Shown piece by piece: positions 24,973 through 35,096 of a DNA stretch of 64,000 nucleotides (positions are counted from its first letter, which is position 1; every line of letters begins with the position of its first letter). The stretch comes from Oscillospiraceae bacterium. Lineage in GTDB: Bacteria > Bacillota > Clostridia > Oscillospirales > Ruminococcaceae. Location of the stretch: the NCBI GenBank assembly GCA_025758045.1, contig CP107208.1:2418001-2482000 (forward strand), read 5' to 3'. The position numbers were made by a program, and so were the translations under genes. The notes beneath the pieces are model-generated. The model had not been told where the DNA came from. It did no database searches and saw only the letters and a program-made list of their open reading frames with translations.

Positions 24973-25198
24973 GTTAACTTTTGCTAATGCTCAATGTTGA
25001 AAATGTTGGCTATTATGCACAGAAAGATAGGGTAAAATCCGTTAAAATACACGAATACAATAAAACGATGCGCAATTTGTGCAAAACGACGATTGACAGA
25101 CACAAAAGCAAATGTTAATATTGGGTTAATAAATGACAACAAAAGTTGACTGTAAAGCTAACGGTGAGTTAACATGAACTGTTGACAGTTGTTAACAA
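24973..25198. promoter_or_regulatory. GTTAAC operator-like palindromes between LacI and ABC operon
   Basis: The palindrome GTTAAC occurs at 24973-24978, 25168-25173 and 25191-25196, the last one inside the longer TTGTTAACAA. The latter two are 23 bases apart and lie downstream of the ABC promoter. Odd TTAA repeats surround them. They are good candidates for LacI binding sites. The gap 24903-25228 holds no gene. Confidence 0.6.
25093..25121 (+). promoter_or_regulatory. Promoter of the ABC importer operon
   Basis: A consensus TTGACA (25093-25098) and TAATAT (25116-25121) are separated by 17 bases. Two GTTAAC sites follow within 75 bases, placed to block transcription. Confidence 0.7.
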
Positions 25199-25228
25199 TT
25201 GGTTCGCCGAAAGAAAGGGGCACATTCT

Positions 25229-26200
25229 ATGAAAAAGGATAAGTCGGCAGTTTCAGCTTCAACGAAGCCACGCCGCAAACGTTGGACGCGTGATGACACG
25301 GAGCTGACATTGCTGGGGCTTCCGGCAGCCATCTGGTACGCAGTCTTTTGCTACCTGCCCATGTTCGGTCTGATTATCGCATTCAAAAACTTCAAGATCA
25401 CTCCGGGAAAGAGCTTCCTTTACAGCTTGTTCCACAGCGACTGGGCAGGGTTTGACAACTTCAAATTTTTCCTTACCAGCAACACCTTTGCCATGCTGCT
25501 GCGCAATACGCTGTTATATAACATCTTATTTATCGTATTGAACATTGTAATTCCGGTTACATTGGCTGTGCTTATCAATCAGATTTACAGCCGCATTGCT
25601 TCTAAAGCATACCAGACGATGATGTTCTTCCCGCACTTCCTTTCGTGGGTTGTTGTCAGCTACTTTGTCTACGCTTTTCTGAACCCTGACAAAGGTCTGA
25701 TGAACACCATTATTCAGGCTCTTGGCGGCGATAAAATCATGTGGTATTCTCAGCCAAAATGGTGGCCGCTGATTTTGACTTTCATGCAGGTCTGGAAATC
25801 CATGGGCTATAATATGGTTGTCTACCTTGCAAGTATTACCGGCATTGACAGTACGCTGTACGAGGCGGCAACGCTGGACGGCGCGACCAAGTGGCAGCAG
25901 ACCAAATATATTACACTGCCGGCACTGAAACCCATCATCGTTATGATGTTCATTCTGAATGTCGGCCACATCTTCTATTCCGATTTCGGCTTGTTCTATC
26001 AGGTTACGCAGGGTGTTCCCAACTCACTGTACAACGTTGCCAGCACATTTGACACCTATGTCTACCAGGCTTTGCAGAGCAATGTGACAATCGGCAGAAC
26101 TGCTGCCGCAGGTTTGTTCCAGGCTGCATGCTGCTGCGCGACCGTTCTGGTTGCCAACTTCATCGTTTCCAAGATTGATGAAGAAAGCGCGATTATTTGA
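25229..26200 (+). CDS. Sugar ABC transporter permease, LplB type
   Basis: The 323-aa protein has an ATG preceded by GAAAGGGG and six predicted membrane helices. The conserved permease loop reads EAATLDGATKWQQTKYITLP near residues 210-230, which contacts the ATPase. It matches LplB/YtcO-type permeases that import complex oligosaccharides. It is the first gene of the operon with the second permease and the binding protein. No ATPase gene is in the window, so a shared ATPase (MsmK-like) elsewhere must power it. Confidence 0.93.
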   Translation: MKKDKSAVSASTKPRRKRWTRDDTELTLLGLPAAIWYAVFCYLPMFGLIIAFKNFKITPGKSFLYSLFHSDWAGFDNFKFFLTSNTFAMLLRNTLLYNILFIVLNIVIPVTLAVLINQIYSRIASKAYQTMMFFPHFLSWVVVSYFVYAFLNPDKGLMNTIIQALGGDKIMWYSQPKWWPLILTFMQVWKSMGYNMVVYLASITGIDSTLYEAATLDGATKWQQTKYITLPALKPIIVMMFILNVGHIFYSDFGLFYQVTQGVPNSLYNVASTFDTYVYQALQSNVTIGRTAAAGLFQAACCCATVLVANFIVSKIDEESAII

Positions 26201-26218
26201 TGAAGGGAGAACACACAA

Positions 26219-27184
26219 ATGACTCTGGCAGAAAAGCATAAGATAAAGGCCGAAGAAAAAAAGCTGGAAAAAGAGGAAGCTCGTGCGAAGTTCCGCTTAA
26301 ACCAGATTAAGCCAACAACGAATGCCTGCTTTAACATTCTGTTTGTACTGCTTTCCTTCGTCTGTCTGTTTCCGGTGTTCTACGTCTTTATGATTTCCGT
26401 TTCCTCCACGGATTCTATCACAAAGTACGGGTACAGGCTTTTCCCGGATACATATTCCACGGCGGCGTACACGTTCCTTTGGAATGAACGCGGAACGATT
26501 TTTAATTCACTCATAATTTCCGTGGTGGTCACGGTTATGGGTACGGTGCTGGGTGTGCTGCTGACCACAATGATTGGCTATGTGCTTTCCCGCCCGAACT
26601 ATAAACTCAAAGGCTTCTTCACTTGGATGGTGTTCATCCCGATGATTTTCAATGGCGGCATGGTTGCAAACTATGTGGTTGTTGCCAATATGCTGCGTTT
26701 GAACAACACCATCTGGTGTCTGATTCTGCCGCTGGCGATGAGCAGCTTCAATGTTATTATCTGCAAGACCTTCTTCCGAACAACGGTACCGGATTCCATC
26801 ATTGAGTCGGCAAAGATTGACGGCGCATCCCAGATGAAAATTTTCTGGCGTATTGTGGTGCCCATCTCCAAGCCAGTATTTGCCACCATTGCACTGTTCC
26901 TGACGTTTGGCTACTGGAATGACTGGTTCCAGTCTGCCCTGTATATTTCGGATTCCAAGCTGGTATCCTTGCAGGCACTGCTGAACAACATGATGAAGAA
27001 CCTGGAGTACATCGCCAATAACCCCAGCGCAGGTCTGAGTCTGCAGCAGTACCGTAACTCGATGCCGTCCGAATCCGTTCGTATGGCAATCGCAATCATT
27101 ATCGTCATTCCCATTGCGTGCGCGTATCCGTTCTTCCAGAAGTACTTTATTTCCGATCTGACGGTTGGTGCGGTTAAGGGCTAA
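26219..27184 (+). CDS. Sugar ABC transporter permease, LplC/YtcP type
   Basis: The 321-aa partner permease has a charged N-terminal helix, six membrane spans and the EAA loop IESAKIDGASQMKIFWRIVV near residues 198-220. AAGGGAGAA lies before the ATG, 18 bases after the first permease. Like other LplC-type permeases it ends in a short cytoplasmic tail (YFISDLTVGAVKG). Confidence 0.93.
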   Translation: MTLAEKHKIKAEEKKLEKEEARAKFRLNQIKPTTNACFNILFVLLSFVCLFPVFYVFMISVSSTDSITKYGYRLFPDTYSTAAYTFLWNERGTIFNSLIISVVVTVMGTVLGVLLTTMIGYVLSRPNYKLKGFFTWMVFIPMIFNGGMVANYVVVANMLRLNNTIWCLILPLAMSSFNVIICKTFFRTTVPDSIIESAKIDGASQMKIFWRIVVPISKPVFATIALFLTFGYWNDWFQSALYISDSKLVSLQALLNNMMKNLEYIANNPSAGLSLQQYRNSMPSESVRMAIAIIIVIPIACAYPFFQKYFISDLTVGAVKG

Positions 27185-27330
27185 GAGAAAGACTCTGAAA
27201 AAGAAAAACACTGTATAAGAACATCGATGCTAACAAATAAGCCCATTCAATTTTCCCACCACATTTGGTTCTGTTCCCCTATAAGGGGAATGAAGATACA
27301 CAACTTTACACAAGCAAAGGAGAAAAACAG

Positions 27331-28824
27331 ATGAAAAAGTTCAACAAAGTGCTTGCGCTGGGCATGGCCGGTTCCATGGCCCTCAGCATGGCAGCCTGCG
27401 GCGGCAGTTCCTCTTCTGCCTCCACCGGCACCGATGGCAGCAGCACCTCTACGGCTGCTCCCTCCAAGGACGTCGTCACCCTGAAATGGGTGGCCGTTGG
27501 TTCTGGCATGCCTTCTAACTACGATGCATGGCTGGCACAGATTAACCCGTATCTGGAAGATAAGATCGGCGTCAACATCGACATGGAGGTTATCTCCTGG
27601 GGCGACTGGGACACCCGCCGCAATGTTATTGTGAACACCAGCGGTGAATACGACATCCTGTTCACCAACGTCAACACCTATAACAACGACGTCAATACCG
27701 GTGCTTTCCTGGATATCACCGATATGGTCAAGGAAGCGGCTCCTGAACTGTACGCTTCCGTTCCGGAAGATTATTGGAAAGCCTGCGAAGTGGGCGGACG
27801 TGTTTATGGTGTGCCTACCTACAAGGATTCTTCTCAGAGCGAGTACGTTGTCTGGGATAAGGCAAAGGTCGAGGCTGCCGGCTATGACTATACCAAGGAG
27901 CTGGGCATCACCGACCTGGATGAACTGACTGCGCCCCTGAAGGCTATCAAGGACACTGACGGCGAGGCTTCCTTCCCTCTGAACAAAAACGGCGGCGGCT
28001 ACCAGTCCTATATGTATGACCAGCTTGGCGCCGGTCTGTATCCCCTGGGTGTGCGCTATGATGACAGCGAGGGTAAGGTTGTTGCTACTGTTGAGCAGGA
28101 TGACATGAAGCAGATTCTGAAAACCTTCCATGAGTGGTACAACGAAGGTATCATCAACTCTGACGCTGCAACCCGTCCCGAAGATGCAAACTACAAGGCT
28201 TGCTCCATTGCACAGGGCTGGTCCGGTGCGGCAATCACTTCCTGGGGGCCGCAGCTCGGCGTTGAGTGCGTTACCCAGAAGTGGGGTCCGACCATCGTTT
28301 CCAATGAAACTGTCCGCGGCTCTATGAACTGCATCTCCGCTAACTGCGCCTATCCCGAAAAAGCACTGCAATTCCTGCAGCTGGTAAACACCGACACCTA
28401 CGTCCGTGACCTGTTCTACTACGGCGTTCAGGGCGACAACTGGGATTACACCGATGACAGCAAAACCTTCGTCCATAAGAACAACGCGGATTGGTCTATG
28501 GCCGGTTACACCCAGGGCAGCTTCTTCGCTATCACCCCGACCGACGATTTCGATTTCAACCAGTTCGACGAAGTTAAAGAGCTGAACGAAAAGGCTGAGC
28601 CTTCTGTCCTGCTTGGTTTCACTCTCGACACCACCTCCATCGCTGATGAACTGGCAAACTGCATCCAGATTGCAGAGCGTTACAAGGGCGAGCTGCTGAC
28701 CGGTACGGCTGATCCCGAAGTCATGGTTCCCCAGATGATGCAAGAACTGCGCGCTGCCGGCTTTGACAAGATCGTTGCTGAGGCACAGAGCCAGGTTGAC
28801 GCTTTCATGGCTACCAATAAGTAA
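27331..28824 (+). CDS. Extracellular sugar-binding lipoprotein
   Basis: The 497-aa product begins with a lipoprotein signal ending MAAC at Cys23, followed by a Ser/Gly/Thr linker. The body is a family-1-type solute-binding protein of the LplA/YtcQ group, the usual partner of LplB/LplC permeases. Start ATG 27331 has AAAGGAG upstream. A short stable hairpin (TTCCCCT-ATA-AGGGGAA, 27274-27290) precedes it and may raise mRNA stability, since binding proteins need more copies than permeases. Confidence 0.93.
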   Translation: MKKFNKVLALGMAGSMALSMAACGGSSSSASTGTDGSSTSTAAPSKDVVTLKWVAVGSGMPSNYDAWLAQINPYLEDKIGVNIDMEVISWGDWDTRRNVIVNTSGEYDILFTNVNTYNNDVNTGAFLDITDMVKEAAPELYASVPEDYWKACEVGGRVYGVPTYKDSSQSEYVVWDKAKVEAAGYDYTKELGITDLDELTAPLKAIKDTDGEASFPLNKNGGGYQSYMYDQLGAGLYPLGVRYDDSEGKVVATVEQDDMKQILKTFHEWYNEGIINSDAATRPEDANYKACSIAQGWSGAAITSWGPQLGVECVTQKWGPTIVSNETVRGSMNCISANCAYPEKALQFLQLVNTDTYVRDLFYYGVQGDNWDYTDDSKTFVHKNNADWSMAGYTQGSFFAITPTDDFDFNQFDEVKELNEKAEPSVLLGFTLDTTSIADELANCIQIAERYKGELLTGTADPEVMVPQMMQELRAAGFDKIVAEAQSQVDAFMATNK

Positions 28825-28867
28825 TCTTTAAAAATCCAAATACTATCCCTGCAGGCAGGGAAACCTT

Positions 28868-28906
28868 CGGGAGCGGGACGCTGAGTTCCCGCTCCCGATT
28901 TATTTT
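28868..28906 (+). terminator. Internal terminator after the binding-protein gene
   Basis: CGGGAGCGGG (28868-28877) and CCCGCTCCCG (28888-28897) pair perfectly and are followed by ATTTATTTT. It probably lowers expression of the downstream enzyme genes relative to the transporter. Confidence 0.8.
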
Positions 28907-28928
28907 AAGTACACAAGGAGAATCAAGT

Positions 28929-29918
28929 ATGGCTAAAATCATCGGCAGCGCACTGCCCAATATTCCGTGGCAGGAACCGCCTGCAAACACCCGCACCCCT
29001 TTCTGGCGCTATGATGCAAACCCCATCATCGGTCGTGACGGCAACGCCCGTTCCAACAGCGTGTTCAACAGCGCCGTTGTGCCTTTCAAGGATGGCTTTG
29101 CCGGCGTATTCCGCTGCGACAGCCTGTCCATCAGCATGGATATTTTCGCAGGCTTCAGCAAGGACGGTCTGCACTGGGATATTGAGGATACCCCGATTCA
29201 TCTGGTAGGGGACGACCCGGAGGTCACAACCCGTGAATACCGCTATGACCCCCGTGTATGCTATATGGACGGCAAATACTATGTGACCTGGTGCAACGGC
29301 TACCACGGACCCACCATCGGCATTGCGTGGACGGATGACTTCAAGACATTCCACCAGCTGGAAAATGCCTTCCTGCCGTACAACCGTAACGGTGTCCTTT
29401 TCCCGCGCAAGATTCAGGGGCGCTACATGATGATGAGCCGCCCGAGCGATACCGGGCATACCCCCTTCGGCGATATTTTTGTCAGCCAGAGCGAAGATAT
29501 GATTTACTGGGGACGCCACCGCTTTATGATGGGTGCTGTAAAAGGCGATGAATCTGCATGGCAGAGCATGAAAATTGGCCCCGGCCCCATCCCCATTGAA
29601 ACCGATGAGGGCTGGCTGCTGATTTACCATGGTGTTATCAACACCTGCAACGGCTATGTATACCGCATTGGTGCTGCTCTGCTGGATATTGACGAGCCGT
29701 GGAAGGTAAAATATCGCGGCAAGGATTACCTGCTGGCTCCTCATGAGCTGTATGAGTGTGTGGGCGATGTGCCGAACGTAACCTTCCCCTGCGCCACCCT
29801 GACGGATGCCGCAACCGGTCGTATTGCCATGTACTACGGCTGTGCCGATACCGTGACCGGTCTGGCGTTCACCACGGTGGATCGTGTATTGGACTATATC
29901 AAGAAGAACTCTTTCTGA
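28929..29918 (+). CDS. GH130 beta-mannoside phosphorylase
   Basis: The 329-aa protein is a five-bladed propeller of family GH130. Signature segments are YDPRVCYMDGKYYVTWCNGY with the catalytic-region Asp, RNGVLFPRKIQGRYMMMSRP, HTPFGDIF and PNVTFPCATL. These match the GH130_2 group (mannooligosaccharide or Man-beta-1,4-GlcNAc phosphorylases) better than GH130_1. The enzyme splits a beta-1,4-mannosyl bond with phosphate to give mannose-1-phosphate. AAGGAG precedes the ATG. There is no signal peptide, so it acts in the cytoplasm on imported sugar. Confidence 0.9.
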   Translation: MAKIIGSALPNIPWQEPPANTRTPFWRYDANPIIGRDGNARSNSVFNSAVVPFKDGFAGVFRCDSLSISMDIFAGFSKDGLHWDIEDTPIHLVGDDPEVTTREYRYDPRVCYMDGKYYVTWCNGYHGPTIGIAWTDDFKTFHQLENAFLPYNRNGVLFPRKIQGRYMMMSRPSDTGHTPFGDIFVSQSEDMIYWGRHRFMMGAVKGDESAWQSMKIGPGPIPIETDEGWLLIYHGVINTCNGYVYRIGAALLDIDEPWKVKYRGKDYLLAPHELYECVGDVPNVTFPCATLTDAATGRIAMYYGCADTVTGLAFTTVDRVLDYIKKNSF

Positions 29919-30066
29919 TGTTAAAGGGGCAAAGAGATGCCACAGGATAACATTTTGCTGATACCACGATTTCGGTGTAGATACGTTCCACTAACGCAAA
30001 CAAAAATGCAAAAAACAGCCAGCTTTGAATTGCTGGAAGCCTCGTTATGAGGGAAAGGAAAGACCT

Positions 30067-33000
30067 ATGCGCACCATTGATTTTCTTGACAAGCGCGTCA
30101 CAGGTATCTGCAATGAGCTGAAAAAGCTTTCTGTAAAACAGAAGTTTGAAACGAGCGACTGGCTCATAAAGCCGGGCAACTTCCTGCGCCCGGAAGATGC
30201 CGATGCAGACCCTGCACCGTTTGAACCCTTTGACAGCCGCACCATGCATTGGTACGGACCGGACAAGCATTACTGGTTCCGCGCGGATGTGGCTGTGCCG
30301 CAGGAAATGGACGGAAAACCGCTGTGGATGCACGTCTGCACCCAGATTGATGAGTGGGACGATGCCAAAAACCCGCAGTTCCTGCTGTTTGTGGACGGCA
30401 AGGTGACACAGGGCGTGGATATGAACCACCGCGACATCCTGCTGGACCGCTGCGCCAAGGGCGGTCAAAAGTACCGTCTGGAATTGCAGTCCTACACCGG
30501 AATCCTGCATACCGAATTCAACCTGATTGTAGACCTGCGGGAAATCGACCCCGAAATTGAGGGTCTTTACTACGATATGGTTGTGCCGCTGGAGGCTTTT
30601 CCCCGGTTGGAAGAGGACGGCAAAGCCCGCCGCGATCTGGAAAACGTGCTGAACGAGGCTGTCAATCTGATCGACCTGCGCACACCTTATAACGAGAGTT
30701 TCTATCAAAGCATTGCTGCTGCCCGCCGGTATCTGGCAAAAGCACTTTATACCGACCTTGCCGGTCATGAGGAAGTCATTGCAAGCTGCATTGGTCACAC
30801 GCACATTGACGTGGCGTGGTGGTGGACTGTTGCTCAGACCCGGGAAAAAGTGTGCCGCAGTTTTGCAACTGTGCTGAAACTGATGGACGAATACCCCAAC
30901 TACAAGTTTATGTCCAGCCAGCCGCAGCTGTATTACTTCCTGAAGCAGCGCTACCCCGAGCTGTATGAGCAGATCAAACAGCGCGTGACAGAGGGACGCT
31001 GGGAACCCGAAGGCGGTATGTGGGTTGAAGCAGACTGCAACCTGACCAGCGGAGAAAGTCTGGTGCGCCAGTTCCTGTACGGCAAGCGTTTCTTCAAGGA
31101 AGAGTTCGGTGTGGACAACCGCATCCTCTGGCTGCCGGACGTATTCGGCTATTCGGGCGCACTGCCGCAGATCATGGCAAAGTGCGGCATTGATTATTTC
31201 ATGACCACAAAGCTGGCGTGGAACCAGTTCAACAAAATGCCTTACGACACCTTTAAGTGGCGCGGCATTGACGGCACCGAAATCCTGACCCACCTTGTTA
31301 CAACGCTAGGGGTCGGTCAGAGCGAGAACGACTTCTTCACGACTTACAACGGCATCCTGCATCCCGATGCGCTGATCGGCGGCTGGCACCGCTACCAGCA
31401 GAAGGACATCAACAATGATATCCTGATTTCCTACGGTTACGGTGACGGCGGCGGCGGTCCGACCCGCGCCATGCTGGAAACCTCCACCCGTATGGAAAAG
31501 GGCATCGAGGGACTGCCCAAAGTGCGTCAGGCATTTGCACGCACCTACTTTGATGAGCTGGCTGAGCGTGTGAAGGACAACCGCCGCCTGCCCACATGGG
31601 AAGGTGAACTCTACTTTGAGTATCACCGCGGCACATACACCTCCATGGCGCGCAACAAGCGTTCCAACCGTAAGATTGAGCTGCACATGATGGACTTGGA
31701 ACTGCTCAGCCTGCTGGCACAAGCCAAGGTCGCATACCCAGAGGCAGAAATCGACAAGCTGTGGCATGGAATCCTCATCAATCAGTTCCATGATATTCTG
31801 CCCGGTTCCTCCATCCACGAAGTATACGAAGTCACCAAAAAAGAGTATGCCGAGATGGAAGCCGAAATCACGGCACTGCGCGAGGAGCGCCTGGATGCAC
31901 TGACCCCCGCCGGGGAAGGCATTACCGTGTACAACACTACCGGCTTTGTCCGCAGCGATGTGGTTGAACTGGGTGATTGCAAGGCAGAGGCTTTGCAGGA
32001 CGAAGCCGGCAATATCTATCCCGTACAAAAAACAGCCGATGGTGCCGTGGCGTTCCTGAACAACCTGCCTGCCAAGGGCAGCAAAACGTTTGCGGTCGTA
32101 CCGGCACAGGCATCGGCTGCGCCCTTCGAGATTGCTGCTGACGGACATAAGATCGACACCCCGTTCTATACTGTCACCTTTGATGAACACGGTCAGATGA
32201 CCGGCATCTTTGACAAAGAGAACCGCCGCGAAGTGCTCAAGCCCGGTCAGGCAGGCAACCTCTTCCGCGTATATGAGGATAAGCCCATCTATTATGACAA
32301 CTGGGATATCGATATTTTCTATACCGAAAAGTTCTGGGATGTCACCGACCTGCAGGACTTCACATGGACGGAGAACGGTCCCGTGCGCGCCACACTGCAC
32401 ATCGAACGCAATTACAGCAACTCCACCCTGGTGCAGGATATCCATTTCTATGCAAAGCAGCGCCGGATTGAGTTTGTTACAACCGTGGACTGGCACGAAC
32501 ACCAGAGCCTGCTGAAGGTTCACTTCCCGGTAAATGTCCATACTGACGAAGCTACGTTTGAAATCCAGTACGGCAACCTGACCCGCAAGACGCACGCCAA
32601 CACCAGCTGGGATCGCGCACGCTTTGAAAGCTGCGGTCAGAAGTGGATGGACCTGAGCGAAGGACATTACGGCGTCAGTATGCTGAACGACTGCAAGTAC
32701 GGTCATTCCGTCAAGGATTCTGTGATTGGGCTGACCCTGATTAAGTCCGGCATTGAGCCGAATCCTACCACGGATCAGGAAGTTCACCATTTCACATACG
32801 CCATTTATCCGCACGCCGAAAAATGGCAGGCAGCCGGCACGGTGCCGCAGGCGTTCTTCCTGAACCAGCCCGCGTTGGCTGTGCAGGGCGGAAAGCCGGG
32901 CGAAAGCTTCAGCCTTGCCGGACTGGATGCACCCAATGTGGTGCTGGAAACCATCAAACGCGCCGAGGATGGCGATGGTGCCATTGTGCGTATGTATGAG

Positions 33001-33168
33001 TGCGAGAACAGCCTGACAAATGTCACCCTGGACTGGAACCTTCCCTTCCATGCGGCAGAAAGCTGCAACTGTCTGGAACAGCCCGACGGCGAGCCGGTTG
33101 AAGTCAAAGACGGCAAGATTACCTTTACGGTAAAGCCGTATGAAATCAAGACAATTCGTATCCGTTAA
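30067..33168 (+). CDS. GH38 alpha-mannosidase
   Basis: The 1033-aa protein starts at ATG 30067 after GGAAAG; an ATG at 30025 lacks a ribosome site. GHTHIDVAWWW (residues 243-253) gives metal ligands, and WLPDVFGYSGALPQI contains the nucleophile Asp358. C-terminal beta domains follow (FDKENRREVLKPGQAGNLFR, VTTVDWHEH). It removes alpha-linked mannose and has no signal peptide, hence acts inside the cell. Placed after GH130, it supports a mannose-rich substrate such as N-glycan fragments. Confidence 0.94.
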   Translation: MRTIDFLDKRVTGICNELKKLSVKQKFETSDWLIKPGNFLRPEDADADPAPFEPFDSRTMHWYGPDKHYWFRADVAVPQEMDGKPLWMHVCTQIDEWDDAKNPQFLLFVDGKVTQGVDMNHRDILLDRCAKGGQKYRLELQSYTGILHTEFNLIVDLREIDPEIEGLYYDMVVPLEAFPRLEEDGKARRDLENVLNEAVNLIDLRTPYNESFYQSIAAARRYLAKALYTDLAGHEEVIASCIGHTHIDVAWWWTVAQTREKVCRSFATVLKLMDEYPNYKFMSSQPQLYYFLKQRYPELYEQIKQRVTEGRWEPEGGMWVEADCNLTSGESLVRQFLYGKRFFKEEFGVDNRILWLPDVFGYSGALPQIMAKCGIDYFMTTKLAWNQFNKMPYDTFKWRGIDGTEILTHLVTTLGVGQSENDFFTTYNGILHPDALIGGWHRYQQKDINNDILISYGYGDGGGGPTRAMLETSTRMEKGIEGLPKVRQAFARTYFDELAERVKDNRRLPTWEGELYFEYHRGTYTSMARNKRSNRKIELHMMDLELLSLLAQAKVAYPEAEIDKLWHGILINQFHDILPGSSIHEVYEVTKKEYAEMEAEITALREERLDALTPAGEGITVYNTTGFVRSDVVELGDCKAEALQDEAGNIYPVQKTADGAVAFLNNLPAKGSKTFAVVPAQASAAPFEIAADGHKIDTPFYTVTFDEHGQMTGIFDKENRREVLKPGQAGNLFRVYEDKPIYYDNWDIDIFYTEKFWDVTDLQDFTWTENGPVRATLHIERNYSNSTLVQDIHFYAKQRRIEFVTTVDWHEHQSLLKVHFPVNVHTDEATFEIQYGNLTRKTHANTSWDRARFESCGQKWMDLSEGHYGVSMLNDCKYGHSVKDSVIGLTLIKSGIEPNPTTDQEVHHFTYAIYPHAEKWQAAGTVPQAFFLNQPALAVQGGKPGESFSLAGLDAPNVVLETIKRAEDGDGAIVRMYECENSLTNVTLDWNLPFHAAESCNCLEQPDGEPVEVKDGKITFTVKPYEIKTIRIR

Positions 33169-33189
33169 ATAACAAAGTCCGAACATTCT

Positions 33190-33232
33190 GCACGGGCGGT
33201 TGGCAATGCGCCCGCCGCCCGTGCCTTTTTTT
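33190..33232 (+). terminator. Terminator between GH38 and GH20 genes
   Basis: GCACGGGCGG (33190-33199) and CCGCCCGTGC (33215-33224) pair perfectly, followed by CTTTTTTT. The next gene's GGAGG overlaps the end of this T run, so the hairpin is again internal to the gene series. Confidence 0.85.
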
Positions 33233-33245
33233 GGAGGAAATGATG

Positions 33246-35093
33246 ATGGAGTTTATTCCGAATCCACATAAGATCGAACACCCTGCAGGGGTTCATATGC
33301 TGGACAATCAGAGCCGAATCACCCTGTGGCAGACCGAACCCGCCGCGTTGCTTTATGCACAGATGCTGCAGGGCTGCCTGCGGGAGTACGCCGGGCTGGA
33401 AGTGCCGTTCACCCGCGGTAAGCCCCGGGCAGGTGACGCCGTACTTACGGTGGATACCGCCCTGCCGCAAAACCGTTACACGCTGAGCATTATGCCGGAA
33501 TGCATCACGCTGAAAGCCGGCAGCGATGAAGCACTCTGCAACGGTGTGCAGACACTGTGCCAGTATATTGAACAGCACGGAGCCGTACTGCCCGCACTGG
33601 AAATTGAGGACTGGCCCGATCTTGCCAACAGAGGCTATTATCAGGACTGCTCCCGCGGACGTGTCCCGAAGCTGGACTACCTGAAACAGGTGGCAGATAT
33701 TCTCTGCCGCTACAAGATCAACCAATGGCAGCTTTATATTGAGCACACCTATCTTTTCCGTGACCTGAGCGAAGCATGGCGTGAGGATACGCCGCTGACC
33801 GCGCAGGAGATCATGGAGCTGGATGATTACTGCGCAGCCCGGCACATTGAACTCGTTCCTTCCTTGTCTACCTTCGGGCATATGTACCGTATTCTCAGCA
33901 CAAAAACCTGTTGCGACCTCTGCGAGCTGCCTGACTCGGAAAAGATTCCGTTCAGTTATACCTATGCAGGGAATCACCATACCCTGAACGTATCCAATCC
34001 CGATGCGCTGGGGTTTGTAAAAGGGCTGATTGACGAATACCGCCCGCTTTTCCGCAGCAGCAAATTCAATATCTGTGATGACGAAACGTTCGATTTGGGC
34101 AAGGGGCGCAGCAAGGCACTCGCCGAGGAGCAGAGCGAGCGCAGCCTGTATCTCAGCCATGTGAAGGCGCTGTGCGAATATCTTGTTGCGCAGGGGGTAA
34201 CACCGCAGTTCTGGGGGGACATCATGTGGCGCTTCCCGGAAAGCTGTGCCGAGCTGCCCAAGGAAACCATCTGCCTGAACTGGGGCTATCTGCCGCATCA
34301 GCGGGAAAATGAGATCCGGGATATTGCCGCCAGCGGGATTACGCAGTACGCCTGCCCCGGCGTCTGTGGCTGGAACCGTTGGATGCCTCTGATGTACAAT
34401 TCTTACCTGAATATCCGTACCATGTGCCACCATGCACACAAGTACAACGCCATCGGCCTTTTGAACACGGACTGGGGCGATTATGGTCATGTCAATGACC
34501 CGCGCCTGACGATTCCGGGCATCCTGTACGGCGCAGCGTTCGGTTGGAATGCAGAGCCTGTGGAATTTGACGAGCTGAACGAAGCGGTTTCCCGCCTGTA
34601 TTACGGCGATGCCACCGGGCAATTTGCCGGTCTGATGGCAAAGCTGCAGGATTATGAAGTTTTTGACTGGCGGAATACCGTCAACTGGATAGAATGTGAT
34701 GAGAAAACCCGCGCCGAGATCCTTTCCGAGGTGGACTTTACAAGGATTGACGATGCCAACCGCGCCGTAGAAAAGGCAAAGGCAGATATCCTTGCAGCCG
34801 CGGTAAACCTTCCTGCCGGCAAAAAGCAGATTGTACAGGTACTCTGCCAGACGGCAGACATCATTGTGCTGTGGAACCGTATTGGCGCATGGCTCAATGC
34901 AGGCTGCCCGCACGGCCCCGAAGCAGATGCCATGGCAGCTGCGCTGGAAGACTGGCTGCAGCGCTACCGTGCGCAGTGGCGTCAGGTCAGCAAAGAAAGC
35001 AGCCTGTCGGTTCTGACAAACCTAATCTGCCGTTACGCGGATCTTCTCCGCGGACGCGCTTACGGAACCGTGGAGGCGCCTGCCGGGAGGTAA
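33246..35093 (+). CDS. GH20 beta-N-acetylhexosaminidase-like enzyme
   Basis: The 615-aa protein is read from ATG 33246, eight bases after GGAGG; ATGs at 33240 and 33243 are alternatives. An N-terminal GH20b-like domain precedes the barrel, which starts at DWPDLANRGYYQDCSRG. The catalytic Asp-Glu pair D279-E280 is present in CDDETFDLGKG. It removes terminal N-acetylhexosamine. There is no signal peptide. Together with GH38 and GH130 it points to a substrate containing both GlcNAc and mannose. Confidence 0.9.
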   Translation: MEFIPNPHKIEHPAGVHMLDNQSRITLWQTEPAALLYAQMLQGCLREYAGLEVPFTRGKPRAGDAVLTVDTALPQNRYTLSIMPECITLKAGSDEALCNGVQTLCQYIEQHGAVLPALEIEDWPDLANRGYYQDCSRGRVPKLDYLKQVADILCRYKINQWQLYIEHTYLFRDLSEAWREDTPLTAQEIMELDDYCAARHIELVPSLSTFGHMYRILSTKTCCDLCELPDSEKIPFSYTYAGNHHTLNVSNPDALGFVKGLIDEYRPLFRSSKFNICDDETFDLGKGRSKALAEEQSERSLYLSHVKALCEYLVAQGVTPQFWGDIMWRFPESCAELPKETICLNWGYLPHQRENEIRDIAASGITQYACPGVCGWNRWMPLMYNSYLNIRTMCHHAHKYNAIGLLNTDWGDYGHVNDPRLTIPGILYGAAFGWNAEPVEFDELNEAVSRLYYGDATGQFAGLMAKLQDYEVFDWRNTVNWIECDEKTRAEILSEVDFTRIDDANRAVEKAKADILAAAVNLPAGKKQIVQVLCQTADIIVLWNRIGAWLNAGCPHGPEADAMAAALEDWLQRYRAQWRQVSKESSLSVLTNLICRYADLLRGRAYGTVEAPAGR

Positions 35094-35096
35094 GCC

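Noticed and set aside
27247..28743. A 498-codon open frame opposite the sugar-binding protein
   Set aside because: Antisense shadow of a lipoprotein with clear signal and family features.
31306..33186. A 626-codon open frame opposite GH38
   Set aside because: Antisense to a clearly coding GH38 gene with catalytic motifs on the + strand.
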